The notes: generated by a model not told the origin, from the sequence alone. Positions 1 to 13,773 are shown, numbered from the stretch's first letter. The stretch: DNA of 64,000 nucleotides from Ralstonia sp. TCR112 (GCF_007997035.1 NZ_VOSS01000044.1:1-64000), one strand, 5' to 3'. Made by a program: numbers and translations.

Positions 1-734
1 CCCCCTCCGTTACCGCCATTGCCACCGACCAGCGTCCCCTGGTTGTTGACATCGGCCGCCGGCGTCACCATCACCAGGGCAGCGCCACCGCCGCCGCCGC
101 CGCCGCCGTTGGAGGCCGGCCCCGATGTGCCGGCTCCGCCATTTCCGCCGGCGCCACCCTGAACGGTCATGCCGCTGTTGACCGTGACGCTGGTGCCCGT
201 GGAGTACACGCCGGCGCCGCCGCCCCCGGCACCGCCAGCGAAATTGAATCCGTCGAACGCTTGGCCCGACCCGCCCTGTACGTTCGTATTGACCACCGCA
301 TCGCCAGCGAGCACCACTGCAGGCGCCCCGCCGGGGCCGTTTTGGCCGCTGTCGTTGAGGGCCCCGGTGCCGCCAGTCCCGCCTGACGTTGCACCGCCAG
401 GGATCTGCACCGTTGCGCCGCCGTTGCCCAGCCCGGACGAACCGCCGCCACCGCCGTTGCCGCTGCCGCCATTACCGCTGCGGTTCGGGATGCCGGCGCC
501 ACCCGCCGCGCTGCAGTTTGCGATCGTGCTGGGCGAGCAGGTCGCGGCCCAGCCTGGGAGCGCTGCGCCGGCCAGCCCAAGCGATACGCCGATTGAAATG
601 ATGGATGCGCGCCGCCGCGCGTGGGTCGTGTCGTTGCCGGCGTCAACGCCCCCGTGCGACGCCTTTGTACATTCGGACACCACTTGCGGAGCGCGCAAGC
701 TGCGGCTCCAGACCAGCCGATAGACCCGGTTCAT
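1..734 (-). CDS. autotransporter-type glycine-rich surface protein, N-terminal part (runs off the left edge)
   Basis: An open frame starts with ATG at 732-734 on the minus strand and continues past base 1. The protein begins MNRVYRLVWSRSL, which matches the extended signal peptide region (ESPR) of large type V autotransporters. A hydrophobic signal core follows at about residues 44-63, with a likely cut after Gly-Trp-Ala. From about residue 77 the sequence is a glycine/asparagine/serine-rich passenger (GGAGG, GNGG repeats). By family knowledge such proteins cross the inner membrane by Sec and are displayed at the surface through a C-terminal beta-barrel, which would lie outside the window. 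The passenger function cannot be told. Confidence 0.75.
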   Translation of the reverse strand, partial: MNRVYRLVWSRSLRAPQVVSECTKASHGGVDAGNDTTHARRRASIISIGVSLGLAGAALPGWAATCSPSTIANCSAAGGAGIPNRSGNGGSGNGGGGGSSGLGNGGATVQIPGGATSGGTGGTGALNDSGQNGPGGAPAVVLAGDAVVNTNVQGGSGQAFDGFNFAGGAGGGGAGVYSTGTSVTVNSGMTVQGGAGGNGGAGTSGPASNGGGGGGGGAALVMVTPAADVNNQGTLVGGNGGNGG

Positions 735-970
735 GTCGATCCCCTCGTTGCATAGACCCATGGGTCGGGCGCTGGCCGTTGAGAGGCAGGACCGTGGCGC
801 GGGTGACCCGTTCTTGTGTTGTCGTTCTCTGGCGCGCCGGCGGCGGGTACTGCGTTTTCGGCTCATAGGCCGGGGCGCATGCGCGCGAAATATAACACTT
901 GCCTGGGAAATATTGCCCGGGCTATTGGTCAGGGTGGCTGCGCGGGCTCAATCGGCCCGGCGGAAGGCAA

Positions 971-1002
971 AAAAACGCGCCGAGTCGCCCCGGCGCGTTT
1001 TT
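971..1002 (-). terminator. rho-independent terminator of purL
   Basis: A perfect 12-bp stem (971-982 with 991-1002) has an 8-nt loop and runs of A and T at its two ends. It lies just after the purL stop on the minus strand. The rest of 735-1025 shows no gene. Confidence 0.85.
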
Positions 1003-1025
1003 CATTTTGCTGCTGAGCGGACTGC

Positions 1026-5131
<4,106 letters not shown>

Positions 5132-5279
5132 GGTGGGCAAGGCAGGCAGTAGCTGGAAGGAGGGACTTCCCGGCGTGCGCGGGAAAACCGCTATTGTACC
5201 TTGCCCGGCCCTTGTTACCGACCCTCAAATCGGCCTGAAATGCGCCTGCCTCGGCCGGAAATTGTCGAAAACGCCCGTT

Positions 5280-5849
5280 TTACAGCGACGTGGCGGACCG
5301 TGCCGCCTGCTCGTACAGGCCCGTCAGCACGCGCAGCAGGCGCGCCAGTTCGCCAATTTCGGCATTTTCCTCGCCGCTGGGCGAAATATTGCTGGTCAGG
5401 CACTGCTCGCGGATCTCGCGGTACCGGGCGCAGGCCTTTTCGCCGGCTTCGGTGGTCGTGTAGGTGACTTCCTTGCCGTTGCGCGTGCCCTCCACCAGGT
5501 CCATCCCCTGCAGTTTCTTGAGCGAATACGTGACGAGGTGGGTGTCTTCCACGTTGAGCACGAAGCAGATGTCGGCCAGGCGCTTGGCGCGGCCACGGTG
5601 GTTGACGTGGTGCACCACCAGCACGTCGAGGAAGGTCAGGTCGCGCACGCCGGCGGCGGCCATGCAGCGCACGCACCAGCGGTTGTAGGCGTTGTAGGCG
5701 GTGTTGAGCGCAAACTCGAACTCCGACAGCTCCGGGCTGCGCGCCGACACCAAGTGTGACGAAGACACGATCGGCCCGCCCTTGCCGGCGTCCTCATTGG
5801 CTGCGGATTGCGGCAGATCAGCTTTCGGGGTGGTCGGCGATTTGGACAT
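5280..5849 (-). CDS. MarR-like winged-helix transcriptional regulator
   Basis: A 189-residue protein with a disordered N-terminus of about 40 residues, then a winged-helix core: helices around residues 42-110 (including a recognition-type segment ADICFVLNVEDTHLVTYSLKK) and a wing with TRNGKEVTYTTTEAGEKA. This pattern is typical of MarR/PadR-like regulators in Burkholderiaceae. It probably binds DNA as a dimer; ligand and targets are unknown. It lies between purL and nnr, divergent from nnr, and may regulate the latter, but no operator can be named. Confidence 0.7.
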   Translation of the reverse strand: MSKSPTTPKADLPQSAANEDAGKGGPIVSSSHLVSARSPELSEFEFALNTAYNAYNRWCVRCMAAAGVRDLTFLDVLVVHHVNHRGRAKRLADICFVLNVEDTHLVTYSLKKLQGMDLVEGTRNGKEVTYTTTEAGEKACARYREIREQCLTSNISPSGEENAEIGELARLLRVLTGLYEQAARSATSL

Positions 5850-5934
5850 TGCAACGGGCAGGGAAAGGACCGGAAACGCGGGCTATTGTAAGAGAATAGA
5901 TCGTCATGTCTGCACAGTGGAAAGCGTAGTTGCC

Positions 5935-7526
5935 ATGTCCTCACACCCTACTTGGCGCGAAATCCTGATCGACGGCGCCCTGGCCGCGCACCACGGCGCC
6001 GATCTGCTGTTCGGCACGGCCGGCATCCGCGCGCTGGAAGCCGCCGCGTACCGAACCCTGGAACCCTTCACCTTGATGGCCCGGGCCGGCGAAGCCGCCG
6101 CCGACTGGCTGCAGACGCGCGCGCCGCATGGGCATGTGCTGCTCGTTGCCGGCCCAGGCAACAACGGTGGCGATGCGCTCGTTGCGGCGACCGTGCTGCA
6201 TTTAGCGGGGCGCGCCGTCACCGTGTGGCTTGCCGCCGACCCGGCAAAGCTGCCCGACGATGCGCGCCGCGCCTGGACGGAGGCGTGTGCCGCGAATGTC
6301 CTCATCGAGCGGTTGCACGCTGTGGCTTCGGTGCCAGCCGCCACCTCGGCCATCGTCGATGGGCTTTTCGGTGTGGGACTCGCCCGGCCGCTGACGGGAT
6401 TGCATGCGGCGCTGGTCGACACCATCAACGCCAGCGGATTGCCGGTCTATGCGCTGGACATTCCCTCCGGGCTGAACGGCGATACCGGCCAGCCGCCTGC
6501 CCCGGATTCGCCGGTGATCCAGGCGCGCGCCACCATCACGTTCCTCGCCGTCAAACCGGGCTTGCTGACAGGCGATGGCCGTGACGCCACCGGCGACATC
6601 GCGCTGGCCGACCTGCAAGCCGCGCAACCGGCTTATGACGGCGTGGTCGAAGCAGACGCCTTCGTCAACACGCCGTCACGCTGGCTCGCGCACGTGCCGC
6701 GCCGGCGGCATAACGGCCACAAGGGCACGTACGGCAGCGTGGCCATCGTGGGCGGCGCCGCGGGCATGGTCGGGGCGCCACTGCTGTCGGCGCGCGGTGC
6801 CCTTTATCTGGGCGCGGGCAAGGTGCACGTGGCCTCGCTGGCCGCCGACGCGCCGCGTGTCGACCCCGCGCAACCGGAATTGATGCTGCACACATGGGGC
6901 GCGCTGGATCTTGGCGGCATGCAGGCGCTGGCCGTGGGCCCCGGCATGGGCACCGGCAAGGAATCGGAAGCGGCGCTCGAGCATCTGCTGGACCGCATGC
7001 TGTCCGCGCACACGCCTGCCGTGTTCGATGCCGATGCACTGAATCTCTTTGCGAAAACGCCCGCCCTGCTCGCGCGCCTCACGCAGTTGGCCGGAACGGT
7101 GTGCCGTTGGTGCTGACGCCGCATCCGCTGGAGGCCGCGCGCCTGCTGGACCGATGCGCGCGCTGTGCAGCACGATCGGCTGGCCGCCGCCCAGGCGCTC
7201 GTCAACCGGACTGGCGCGGTGGTCGTGCTCAAAGGCTCGGGCACGATCGTCGCGGCGCCGGGCATCGCGCCGGCCGTCAACCCCACCGGCAACGGCGGGC
7301 TCGCCACCGGCGGCACGGGCGATGTCCTGACCGGCATGATCGGCGCGCTGCTTGCGCAGGGCATGGGAGCGCGCGAAGCAGCACTCGCCGGTGTATGGCT
7401 GCATGGCCGGGCCGCGACGATCTGGTCCAGGCAGGCGTCGGGCCCATCGGCCTGCACGCAAGCGAGCTATGCGCGCCGGCGCGGCGTGCGCTCAACGCCT
7501 TGCTGGCGTCGGACGTTCGCCGATAG
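5935..7526 (+). CDS. nnr: bifunctional NAD(P)H-hydrate repair enzyme, with at least three frame breaks
   Basis: The family joins an epimerase (N-terminal, YjeF_N) and an ADP- or ATP-dependent NAD(P)HX dehydratase (C-terminal), which repair hydrated NAD(P)H. The start at 5935 gives MSSHPTWREILIDG. The epimerase motif GPGNNGGDALVAA is present, and the dehydratase domain begins near GHKGTYGSVAIVGG. The frame is lost near 7094 (one base missing), regained near 7155 and lost again near 7412 (one base missing). The ending ALLASDVRR is in another frame at 7526. The dehydratase motif NPTGNGGLATGGTGD is intact between the breaks, so indel errors in the sequence are the simplest explanation. Confidence 0.85.
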
Positions 7527-7597
7527 AAACACGTCATATTGCGCCGTTATACTGCCCATTCGTTTTCCCGCACCAACCTCACGTCACATCACGCCGT

Positions 7598-9216
7598 ATG
7601 CCCACAGCCCTACCCGCCTGGCAGTCCCTGACGCAACACGCAGAATCGATCCGCGCGACACATATGCGAGACTGGTTTGCCGCGCCGGACGCCGAGGAGC
7701 GGGTACGCGCCTTCACACTGGAAGCCGCTGGCCTGACGGTCGACTACTCCAAGAACCGCATCACGCCTGAGACGCTGGCGCTGCTACTGCAACTGGCCGA
7801 CGAGGCCGGCGTACTCCCGCTGCGCGACGCCATGCTGCGTGGCGACCGCATCAACAACACCGAGCACCGCTCCGTCCTGCATGCAGCCCTGCGTGGCCGC
7901 GCTGAAGACGACTATCGCGCCGATGGCGAGCCCGTCATGCCCGAAGTGCTGCGCGTGCGCGCCCAGATGCACGACTTCGCCAACCGCGTGCATAGCGGCG
8001 CCTGGACAGGCCACTCGGGCCAGCGCATCACGGACATCGTGAACATTGGCATTGGCGGCTCAGACCTCGGCCCGCGCATGGTGTGCCGTGCGCTCGACCA
8101 CCTTGCCGTGCCGCAGGTGCGCGTGCATTTCGTCTCCAACGTTGACGGCACGGACTTGGCTGAAACGCTCGAGCATCTGAATCCGGATACCACGCTCGCC
8201 ATCGTCTGCTCGAAGACGTTCACCACGCTGGAAACGATGGCCAACGCGCACAGCATGCGCCGGTGGTTTGTCGAACATGGCGTGGCAGAAGATCAGCTCA
8301 AGCACCACTTCGTCGCGGTCTCCACCAACCGCGAAGCCGTCGTGCAGTTTGGCATCGACCCGGAGAACATGTTCACGTTCTGGGATTGGGTGGGCGGGCG
8401 GTTCTCGCTGTGGTCAGCGGTGGGCCTGTCGATCGTGCTGGCGATCGGGCCGCAGCAGTTTGAAGCGATGCTCGACGGCGCCCGCGCGATGGATCGCCAC
8501 TTTGCGACCGCCGCGCCGCGCGAAAACCTGCCGCTCATTCTCGGGATGCTCTCGGTCTGGTATCGCGGCTTCTTCGACGCGGCCAGCGCATGCACCGTGC
8601 CCTATTGCGCGCGCTGGAGCTTCTGACCGACTTCATGCAGCAGCTCGAGATGGAGAGCAACGGCAAATCGGTCCAGCGCAACGGCGCGGCCATCGATACC
8701 GACACCGGCCCCATCGTCTGGGGCACGGCCGGCACTAACGGGCAGCATGCGTATTTCCAGTTGATCCACCAGGGCTCGCAGATCGTGCCGGTGGATTTCA
8801 TCACCACGCTCGAGCCAGTGCGCAACCTGCCTGGCCACCACGCCAAGCTGCTCGCGAACTGTTTCGCGCAGGGCGAGGCGCTGCTGCTTGGGCGCACCGC
8901 CGAGGAGGTTCGCGCTGGCGGCGTTACCGACGAAGCCCTGGTGCCGCACATGGTGTTCGAAGGCAATCGGCCGAGCACGACCATCCTGATGGAGCGGCTC
9001 GACGCCGCGTCATTCGGTGCGCTGATCGCCTGCGCCGAGCACCGCACCTTCGTGCAAGGCGCGGTGTGGAACATCAACTCGTTCGATCAGTGGGGCGTGG
9101 AGCTTGGCAAGAAACTCGCCAAGCCGATTCAGGCAGAGCTGGAGGGCGCGCCGGCCTCGGTGGCGCATGACGCATCGACGGCGGCGTTGATCCGCCGCGC
9201 CAAAGCCGCACTCTGA
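7598..9216 (+). CDS. pgi: glucose-6-phosphate isomerase, frameshifted in the middle
   Basis: PGI interconverts glucose 6-phosphate and fructose 6-phosphate in the cytoplasm. The start at 7598 gives [19 protein letters not shown]. Family motifs seen are [11 protein letters not shown], the substrate loop near [21 protein letters not shown], and the late [10 protein letters not shown] signature. Near 8595-8625 the reading frame shifts (the region after GFFDAAS is scrambled and meets a stop at 8624-8626), then the correct frame continues to 9216. Total span is 539.7 codons, close to the usual 540-550, which again suggests indel errors and not a truncated gene. Confidence 0.9.
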
Positions 9217-9225
9217 CGCAAACGT

Positions 9226-9936
9226 TCAGAGTTCGGTGACGATCTCGTCGCCGACAAGATGTCCGGCTTCGATGGTGAGAATGCGGCTGCAACGCGCCGC
9301 GACCGAGCGGTCGTGCGTCACCAGCACCAGCGTGGAGCCGGCACTGCGGTTGAGTTCAAACATCAGCGCGATCACGGCCTCGCCGGTGGCGGTGTCGAGA
9401 CTGCCGGTCGGCTCGTCGGCAAAGAGAATGTCGGGCTCGGTTACGAACGCGCGCGCCAGAGCCACGCGCTGCTGCTCGCCGCCCGACAGTGTCTTCGGAT
9501 AGTGCGACAGCCGTGCACCGAGGCCGACGCGCTCCAGCAGAACGGTGGCGCGACGACGCATTTCAGCGGCACTCACATCGCCCTGCAATTCCAGCGGCAA
9601 CATCACGTTCTCGAGCGCCGTCAGGTGCGGCAGCAGCTGGAACGATTGGAAGACGAAGCCGACGTGGCTGCCGCGCACGGCGGCACGGCCATCCTCATCG
9701 AGTTTGAACAGGTCGTTGCCCAGCAGCTTGACCGAGCCCGATGTCGGCAAGTCGAGGCCCGCGAGCAACCCGAGCAGCGTCGATTTGCCCGAGCCGGACG
9801 CGCCGACAATCGCCAGTGTCTCGCCCTTTTCCACACGGAAAGCAACATCGCTCAGAATAGGCAACTCACCGGTGGCATCGCGCACAGTCTTGTGCAGCGA
9901 ATCGACTTCAATCACCCAGGTAGCGGAAGACGACAT
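9226..9936 (-). CDS. ybbA: ABC transporter ATP-binding protein of the YbbA/LolD type
   Basis: A 236-residue ATPase subunit with Walker A GASGSGKS (about residues 45-52), the signature LSGGEQQR, Walker B ILFADEPTG and the switch histidine in VTHDR. The start is placed at 9936 (MSSSATWVIEV), since the longer frame overlaps tesA on the other strand. The pairing with tesA in divergent orientation is the same as in Escherichia coli and many proteobacteria, which favours YbbA over LolD. The permease partner is not next to it here. Its 3' end faces that of pgi, 9 bases apart. Confidence 0.8.
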   Translation of the reverse strand: MSSSATWVIEVDSLHKTVRDATGELPILSDVAFRVEKGETLAIVGASGSGKSTLLGLLAGLDLPTSGSVKLLGNDLFKLDEDGRAAVRGSHVGFVFQSFQLLPHLTALENVMLPLELQGDVSAAEMRRRATVLLERVGLGARLSHYPKTLSGGEQQRVALARAFVTEPDILFADEPTGSLDTATGEAVIALMFELNRSAGSTLVLVTHDRSVAARCSRILTIEAGHLVGDEIVTEL

Positions 9937-10618
9937 GATTGGACGGGTTGGTAGTAGAAGGCGCAGCGTGAAGTGGCTTGCAGCGGCGGCCGGCTGCGCA
10001 GTGTTCGGCATGCTGCCGCTCACACAGACGGCTGTAGCACAAGGCGCGCCGGCATCGCATCGTGTGGTGGTGCTGGGCGACAGCCTGTCGGCGGGATACG
10101 GCCTTGCGCAAGGCACAGGCTGGGTCGCCTTGCTCGACAAGCGCCTCAAAGAACGGAAGCCCGATTATAGCGTCGCCAATGCCAGCATCAGCGGCGACAC
10201 CACGGCCGGCGGCCGCTCACGCCTGCCCGCCGTGCTGGCGCGCGAAAAGCCCTCCGTCGTGATTCTGGAGCTGGGCGGTAACGACGCGCTGCGCGGCCTC
10301 TCGCTCGCTTCGAGCGAAGCCAACATGAAGGCCATGATCGAAGCATCGCAAGCCGCAGGCGCGAAGGTGTTGCTGGTGGGCATGCGGATCCCGCCCAACT
10401 ACGGCCCGGATTACAGCGAGCGCTTCTTCGCCATGTTCGGCAAGCTGGCGCAGCAGTACAAGCTGCCGCTGGTGCCGTTTCTGCTGGAAGGCGTTGCGCA
10501 ACGGCCCGACTGGTTCCAGGAAGATCGCATCCACCCCATTGCCGCCGCACAGCCAACGATGTTGGATAACGTTTGGCCCAAGCTGGAACCTCTTCTCAAA
10601 GGCCGGGTCGGAAGATGA
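9935..10618 (+). CDS. tesA: acyl-CoA thioesterase I / arylesterase, SGNH hydrolase
   Basis: The product has an N-terminal signal peptide (hydrophobic run after VKWLAAAAGC, Ala-rich cut site before QGAPASH) and the SGNH blocks: GDSLSAGYG (nucleophile Ser), the Gly of the oxyanion hole, GGND, and a late Asp-Arg-Ile-His that supplies the catalytic Asp and His. It should act in the periplasm on esters, thioesters or lysophospholipids. The ATG at 9935 overlaps the ybbA start on the other strand; a GTG at 9968 is an alternative start. About 227 residues, a normal length. Confidence 0.88.
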   Translation: MIGRVGSRRRSVKWLAAAAGCAVFGMLPLTQTAVAQGAPASHRVVVLGDSLSAGYGLAQGTGWVALLDKRLKERKPDYSVANASISGDTTAGGRSRLPAVLAREKPSVVILELGGNDALRGLSLASSEANMKAMIEASQAAGAKVLLVGMRIPPNYGPDYSERFFAMFGKLAQQYKLPLVPFLLEGVAQRPDWFQEDRIHPIAAAQPTMLDNVWPKLEPLLKGRVGR

Positions 10619-10700
10619 CATTCCGGCCCGCCGATCTGCGCCATTAGCTGCATCTTTCCAAGTCGGGCTGCGGGTGCCACATCTAACACGGGCGAACACC

Positions 10701-11393
10701 ATGAAGCTTCTGGCAAGCGGGCTGCGTGCAGCGCGCGACAACAAGCGGTTCCTGGTCGGCATGTCGTTGCTCTTCGCCTTCCGCGCCTGCATTGCAGACT
10801 GGTCAATCGTGCCCAGCGGTTCAATGAACCCCACGCTCATCGAAGGCGACTACATTTTGATGAACCGGCTGGCTTACGGGGTGCGCGTACCGGCCACGAC
10901 CGTCTGGCTCAAGCGCGGCAGCGACCCTCGACGTGGTGATGTCGTCGTCTTCTCGTCGCCCGAAGACGGCACGAAGCTGGTCAAGCGACTCATTGGGCTG
11001 CCCGGCGACGTGGTTGAGATGCGTGACGAAGCGCTCTACATCAATCACCGGCGCATGGCCTATGCGCGGTTGCCAGACGTCGCACCCGGTACATTGCTGC
11101 AAGCAACTGCGACGCTGCCGCACGAACTGTGGTCGGAAGCGCTACCCGGCCGCGAGCACACCGTGATGGTCTTGCCGGAGGTGCGTGCGCTGCGCAGTTT
11201 CGGCCCCATCACCGTCCCGCAAGACCATTACCTCATGCTGGGTGACAACCGCGACAACAGCCGAGACTCGCGTTACTTCGGCCTGGTCCCTCGCAAGAAC
11301 CTGATCGCGCGCGCTTCACACGTGGCCCTGTCGTTCGATCCGGATCACTGGTACATGCCGCGCGTCGCGCGCATCGGCAAGCCGCTGGACTAG
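10701..11393 (+). CDS. lepB: signal peptidase I family protein
   Basis: A 230-residue inner-membrane serine protease of the S26A family. One hydrophobic segment lies at about residues 17-31. The nucleophile Ser is in PSGSMNPT (Ser41) and the general-base Lys in LVKRLIGLPGD (Lys95); box E GDNRDNSRDSR is complete. It cuts signal peptides from exported proteins at the periplasmic face. It has one membrane segment where the main E. coli LepB has two, so it may be a second, shorter signal peptidase, and the symbol is given with some reserve. A two-way terminator follows. Confidence 0.8.
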   Translation: MKLLASGLRAARDNKRFLVGMSLLFAFRACIADWSIVPSGSMNPTLIEGDYILMNRLAYGVRVPATTVWLKRGSDPRRGDVVVFSSPEDGTKLVKRLIGLPGDVVEMRDEALYINHRRMAYARLPDVAPGTLLQATATLPHELWSEALPGREHTVMVLPEVRALRSFGPITVPQDHYLMLGDNRDNSRDSRYFGLVPRKNLIARASHVALSFDPDHWYMPRVARIGKPLD

Positions 11394-11418
11394 TCCGCAA
11401 AAAATACGTCAAAGAAAA

Positions 11419-11448
11419 AGCCCCCTCGTTGTAGAGGGGGCTTTTTTT
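11419..11448. terminator. bidirectional terminator between lepB and ppiD
   Basis: A 9-bp perfect stem, AGCCCCCTC with GAGGGGGCT, loop GTTGTA, with A-rich 5' and T-rich 3' flanks. It serves two converging genes. Confidence 0.9.
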
Positions 11449-11472
11449 GTCTGACTACTTGCAGGACGGGTA

Positions 11473-13413
11473 TCAGTCCTCAGCCGTATTGGCAGGTTTG
11501 CTGGTGTCGACCGCGTTGCTGTTGATCTTCACCTTCGAGCGCGCCTTCAGTGCTTCGTAGTAGGCGTTGAACTCCGTCTGGCCGGCCGCCTGCGCAAGTT
11601 GCTGTGCGTCGGCAGTACGGCGCGCCTCGTCCACATTGGCCGGCGGCAGCACCTTGTTGATGCGATACAGCGCGTAGCCCTGGGCACCCAGATCGACACC
11701 GATGGTGACTGGCAGCTTGGTCGCATCCGCGCGCAGGATGGCCGTCAGTGCAGCTGGCGGCGTGCCTTGCGCTTGCTGGCGCGAGATGGTCTGTGCGGCG
11801 CTGAAACCATCGGCGCTGTTGCTCTGCTTCACGGCGGCCAGCTTCTCTTCGCCAGCCTTCTTGGCCAGCGCAGCCGCTTGCTCGGCGATCACCTTGGCCT
11901 TGACCTGCTCGCGGACGTCGGCCAGCTTCTTCACCGTGGCCGGGCGATACTCCGCCGCGCGCGCTGCAACCAGCGTGGTCGGACCCACTTGGATGGCGGC
12001 CGTGTTGCGGTGGTTCTTGATCACGTCGTCAGCGAACAGGGCCTTGAGCACCTTGTCGTTGCCGATGGGGCTGCCGGACTGCGCGGGGCTCGGCGTGCGG
12101 GTCACGTTGTCGGCCGTCTGGATCTGCAGCTTGAGCTTGTCGGCCACCGGCTTCAGGCTGTCGGACTGGTCTTCCACCGTGTTGGAGAACGCATCGGCCA
12201 TCTCCGAGTACTTCTTGTTGGCGAGTTGCGTGCGCAGCTCGCGCTCGAGCTCCGGCTTGACGGCGTCCAACGGCTGCACGCCGCCGCCCTTCACTTCTTC
12301 CAGCTTGATGATGTGGAAACCGAAATCGCTCTGGACCACGTCACTGATGTCGCCTGGCTGCTTGAGAGCAAACAGCGCGTTCTCGAACGGCGGCACGGTT
12401 GCGCCCTTGCCGAGGAAGCCGAGCTCGCCACCCTGCGCGGCCGAACCAGGATCGCCCGAATACTTCTTGGCCAGCTCGGCAAAGCTCGCGGGGTTCTTGC
12501 GCACTTCGGTCAGCACTTCTTCGGCTTTCTTCTTGGCGGCTTCCTTGTCCGCAGGCTTGGCGTTGTCCGGCAGCTTGATCAGGATGTGAGCGGCGCGGCG
12601 TTCTTCTTGTGTCTTGAAGCGCGCAGCGTTCTGATCGTAGTACTCCTTGATCTGCTCGGGCGTGACCGGAATCTGCTTCATCATGTCCTCGCCCGAGAAC
12701 ACGACATACTCGGCCTTGACTTGCTCCGGCACAGAGAATTCCTGCTGGTGCGCGTCGTAGTAAGCCTGGATGACCTTGTCGTCCGCATTGACCTTTGCAG
12801 CGTAGTCGGCCGGCTTGAACAGCAGCGTCTGCACTTCGCGTTGCTGATCGCGTACCTGGATCAGGCGCTCCACCAGCGACTTCGGCACAAATGCCGACGA
12901 CACGATCGATTGCGGAATCTGTTGCTGCGACAACTCGAAGCGCAGATTGCCTTCCAGCTGCTCCGGCGTCATGTTCTGGGCAGCCAGCAGTCGCACGTAG
13001 GCTTCCTGATCGAACGAGCCATCCGGCTTGCGCAGCGCTGCCACAGCGGGAATCTGCAGGATGGTGTCGCGAATCTTGTCGTTGGAGATGGTCAGGTTCG
13101 AACGCACGACCTCGTTGGCCAGCACGCGTTGCTGGATGATGCCGTCGAGCACGTCGCGACGCATTTGCGGCCCTTCGAACTGGCGCGGATCATATTGCGC
13201 GCCGAGCATCTGGCGCAGACGCTCGGTCTGCTCGCGCACGCGCGCGTCGACCTCGTTGGTGGAGATGACCTTGCCGTCGACCTTGGCAGCGTCATGCGAG
13301 CTGTCCATGAAGCTCGAATAGCTTTGCACACCGAAGAACACGAACGACGGGAACACCAGAATCAGCAGCACCAGAAACATCAAGCGCCGATGCGTACGTA
13401 CGAAATCAAGCAT
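11473..13413 (-). CDS. ppiD: periplasmic chaperone / peptidyl-prolyl isomerase D
   Basis: A 646-residue membrane-anchored protein. The start MLDFVRTHRRLMF at 13413 leads into one membrane segment (about residues 12-32), then a SurA-like chaperone region, and a parvulin domain near residues 265-365 with AAHILIKL and GELGFLGKG followed by FGFHIIKLE. It helps fold outer-membrane and periplasmic proteins at the Sec exit. Gene order ppiD - tRNA-Asp - tRNA-Val is in keeping with Ralstonia/Burkholderia chromosomes, where hupB and lon usually come next. Confidence 0.92.
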   Translation of the reverse strand: MLDFVRTHRRLMFLVLLILVFPSFVFFGVQSYSSFMDSSHDAAKVDGKVISTNEVDARVREQTERLRQMLGAQYDPRQFEGPQMRRDVLDGIIQQRVLANEVVRSNLTISNDKIRDTILQIPAVAALRKPDGSFDQEAYVRLLAAQNMTPEQLEGNLRFELSQQQIPQSIVSSAFVPKSLVERLIQVRDQQREVQTLLFKPADYAAKVNADDKVIQAYYDAHQQEFSVPEQVKAEYVVFSGEDMMKQIPVTPEQIKEYYDQNAARFKTQEERRAAHILIKLPDNAKPADKEAAKKKAEEVLTEVRKNPASFAELAKKYSGDPGSAAQGGELGFLGKGATVPPFENALFALKQPGDISDVVQSDFGFHIIKLEEVKGGGVQPLDAVKPELERELRTQLANKKYSEMADAFSNTVEDQSDSLKPVADKLKLQIQTADNVTRTPSPAQSGSPIGNDKVLKALFADDVIKNHRNTAAIQVGPTTLVAARAAEYRPATVKKLADVREQVKAKVIAEQAAALAKKAGEEKLAAVKQSNSADGFSAAQTISRQQAQGTPPAALTAILRADATKLPVTIGVDLGAQGYALYRINKVLPPANVDEARRTADAQQLAQAAGQTEFNAYYEALKARSKVKINSNAVDTSKPANTAED

Positions 13414-13534
13414 GCTGGACCGGAGGTGAATGGAAGATGGAAAATCCGGCGATTCTATCAGGTGCCGCCGGCATTCCGGACAATCGCGGGATGGCACGCA
13501 GCATGATCTGCAAGCGTTCGCCGCTGAAAAGAGA

Positions 13535-13559
13535 AAGGCCCGAACGAATCGGGCCTTTG
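13535..13559 (-). terminator. terminator after tRNA-Asp
   Basis: Stem AAAGGCCCG with CGGGCCTTT and a 7-nt loop, just downstream of the tRNA gene on the minus strand. It separates the tRNA transcript from ppiD. Confidence 0.75.
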
Positions 13560-13569
13560 TACAGGATTC

Positions 13570-13646
13570 TGGCGGAGCGGACGGGACTCGAACCCGCGAC
13601 CCCCGGCGTGACAGGCCGGTATTCTAACCGACTGAACTACCGCTCC
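13570..13646 (-). tRNA. tRNA-Asp (GTC)
   Basis: The reverse strand folds as a full cloverleaf: acceptor GGAGCGG with CCGCTCC, discriminator G, encoded CCA, anticodon loop CTGTCAC (anticodon GTC), and a T-loop GGTTCGAGTCC. Total length is 77 nt with CCA. Confidence 0.97.
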
Positions 13647-13690
13647 AGATTGGGTCGGACTACCCGACGCGCGAGCGGCAATACGAACGA

Positions 13691-13735
13691 TGGTGGGTGC
13701 TGAGAGGCTCGAACTCCCGACCCGCGCCTTGTAAG
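13691..13735 (-). pseudogene. 3' fragment of tRNA-Val (TAC) = prophage left attachment site
   Basis: Read on the minus strand this is the 3' half of a tRNA: anticodon loop remnant CCTTACAAGG, T-arm GGGAGTTCGAGCCTC, acceptor strand AGCACCC and CCA. The 5' half (acceptor, D-arm) is missing and unrelated sequence begins after 13735. This is the mark of a phage that integrates into the anticodon region of tRNA-Val and restores the tRNA at the other end. The intact tRNA should lie beyond the right window edge. Confidence 0.85.
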
Positions 13736-13773
13736 GGATTTGCTTGTCATTTCAAATCAAGAACTTACAAGGC
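13726..13773. repeat. inverted repeat at the attachment site
   Basis: GCCTTGTAAG (13726-13735) and its reverse complement CTTACAAGGC (13764-13773) are separated by 28 bases. The left arm is tRNA anticodon-stem sequence, the right arm is phage DNA. It may be an integrase core or arm site. Confidence 0.6.

Noticed and set aside
169-723. Proline-rich plus-strand protein at the left edge
   Set aside because: It is the reverse complement of the Gly-rich autotransporter passenger, which has an ESPR and signal peptide.
7094-9216. nnr and pgi as true pseudogenes
   Set aside because: All coding content is retained across each break and the breaks are one or two bases; sequencing error is simpler. 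Not proven.
11599-13506. 635-residue plus-strand frame opposite ppiD
   Set aside because: Shadow frame; PpiD domains are clear on the minus strand.
13691-13735. A second functional tRNA gene beside tRNA-Asp
   Set aside because: The 5' half, D-arm and acceptor partner are missing; it is an attachment-site remnant.
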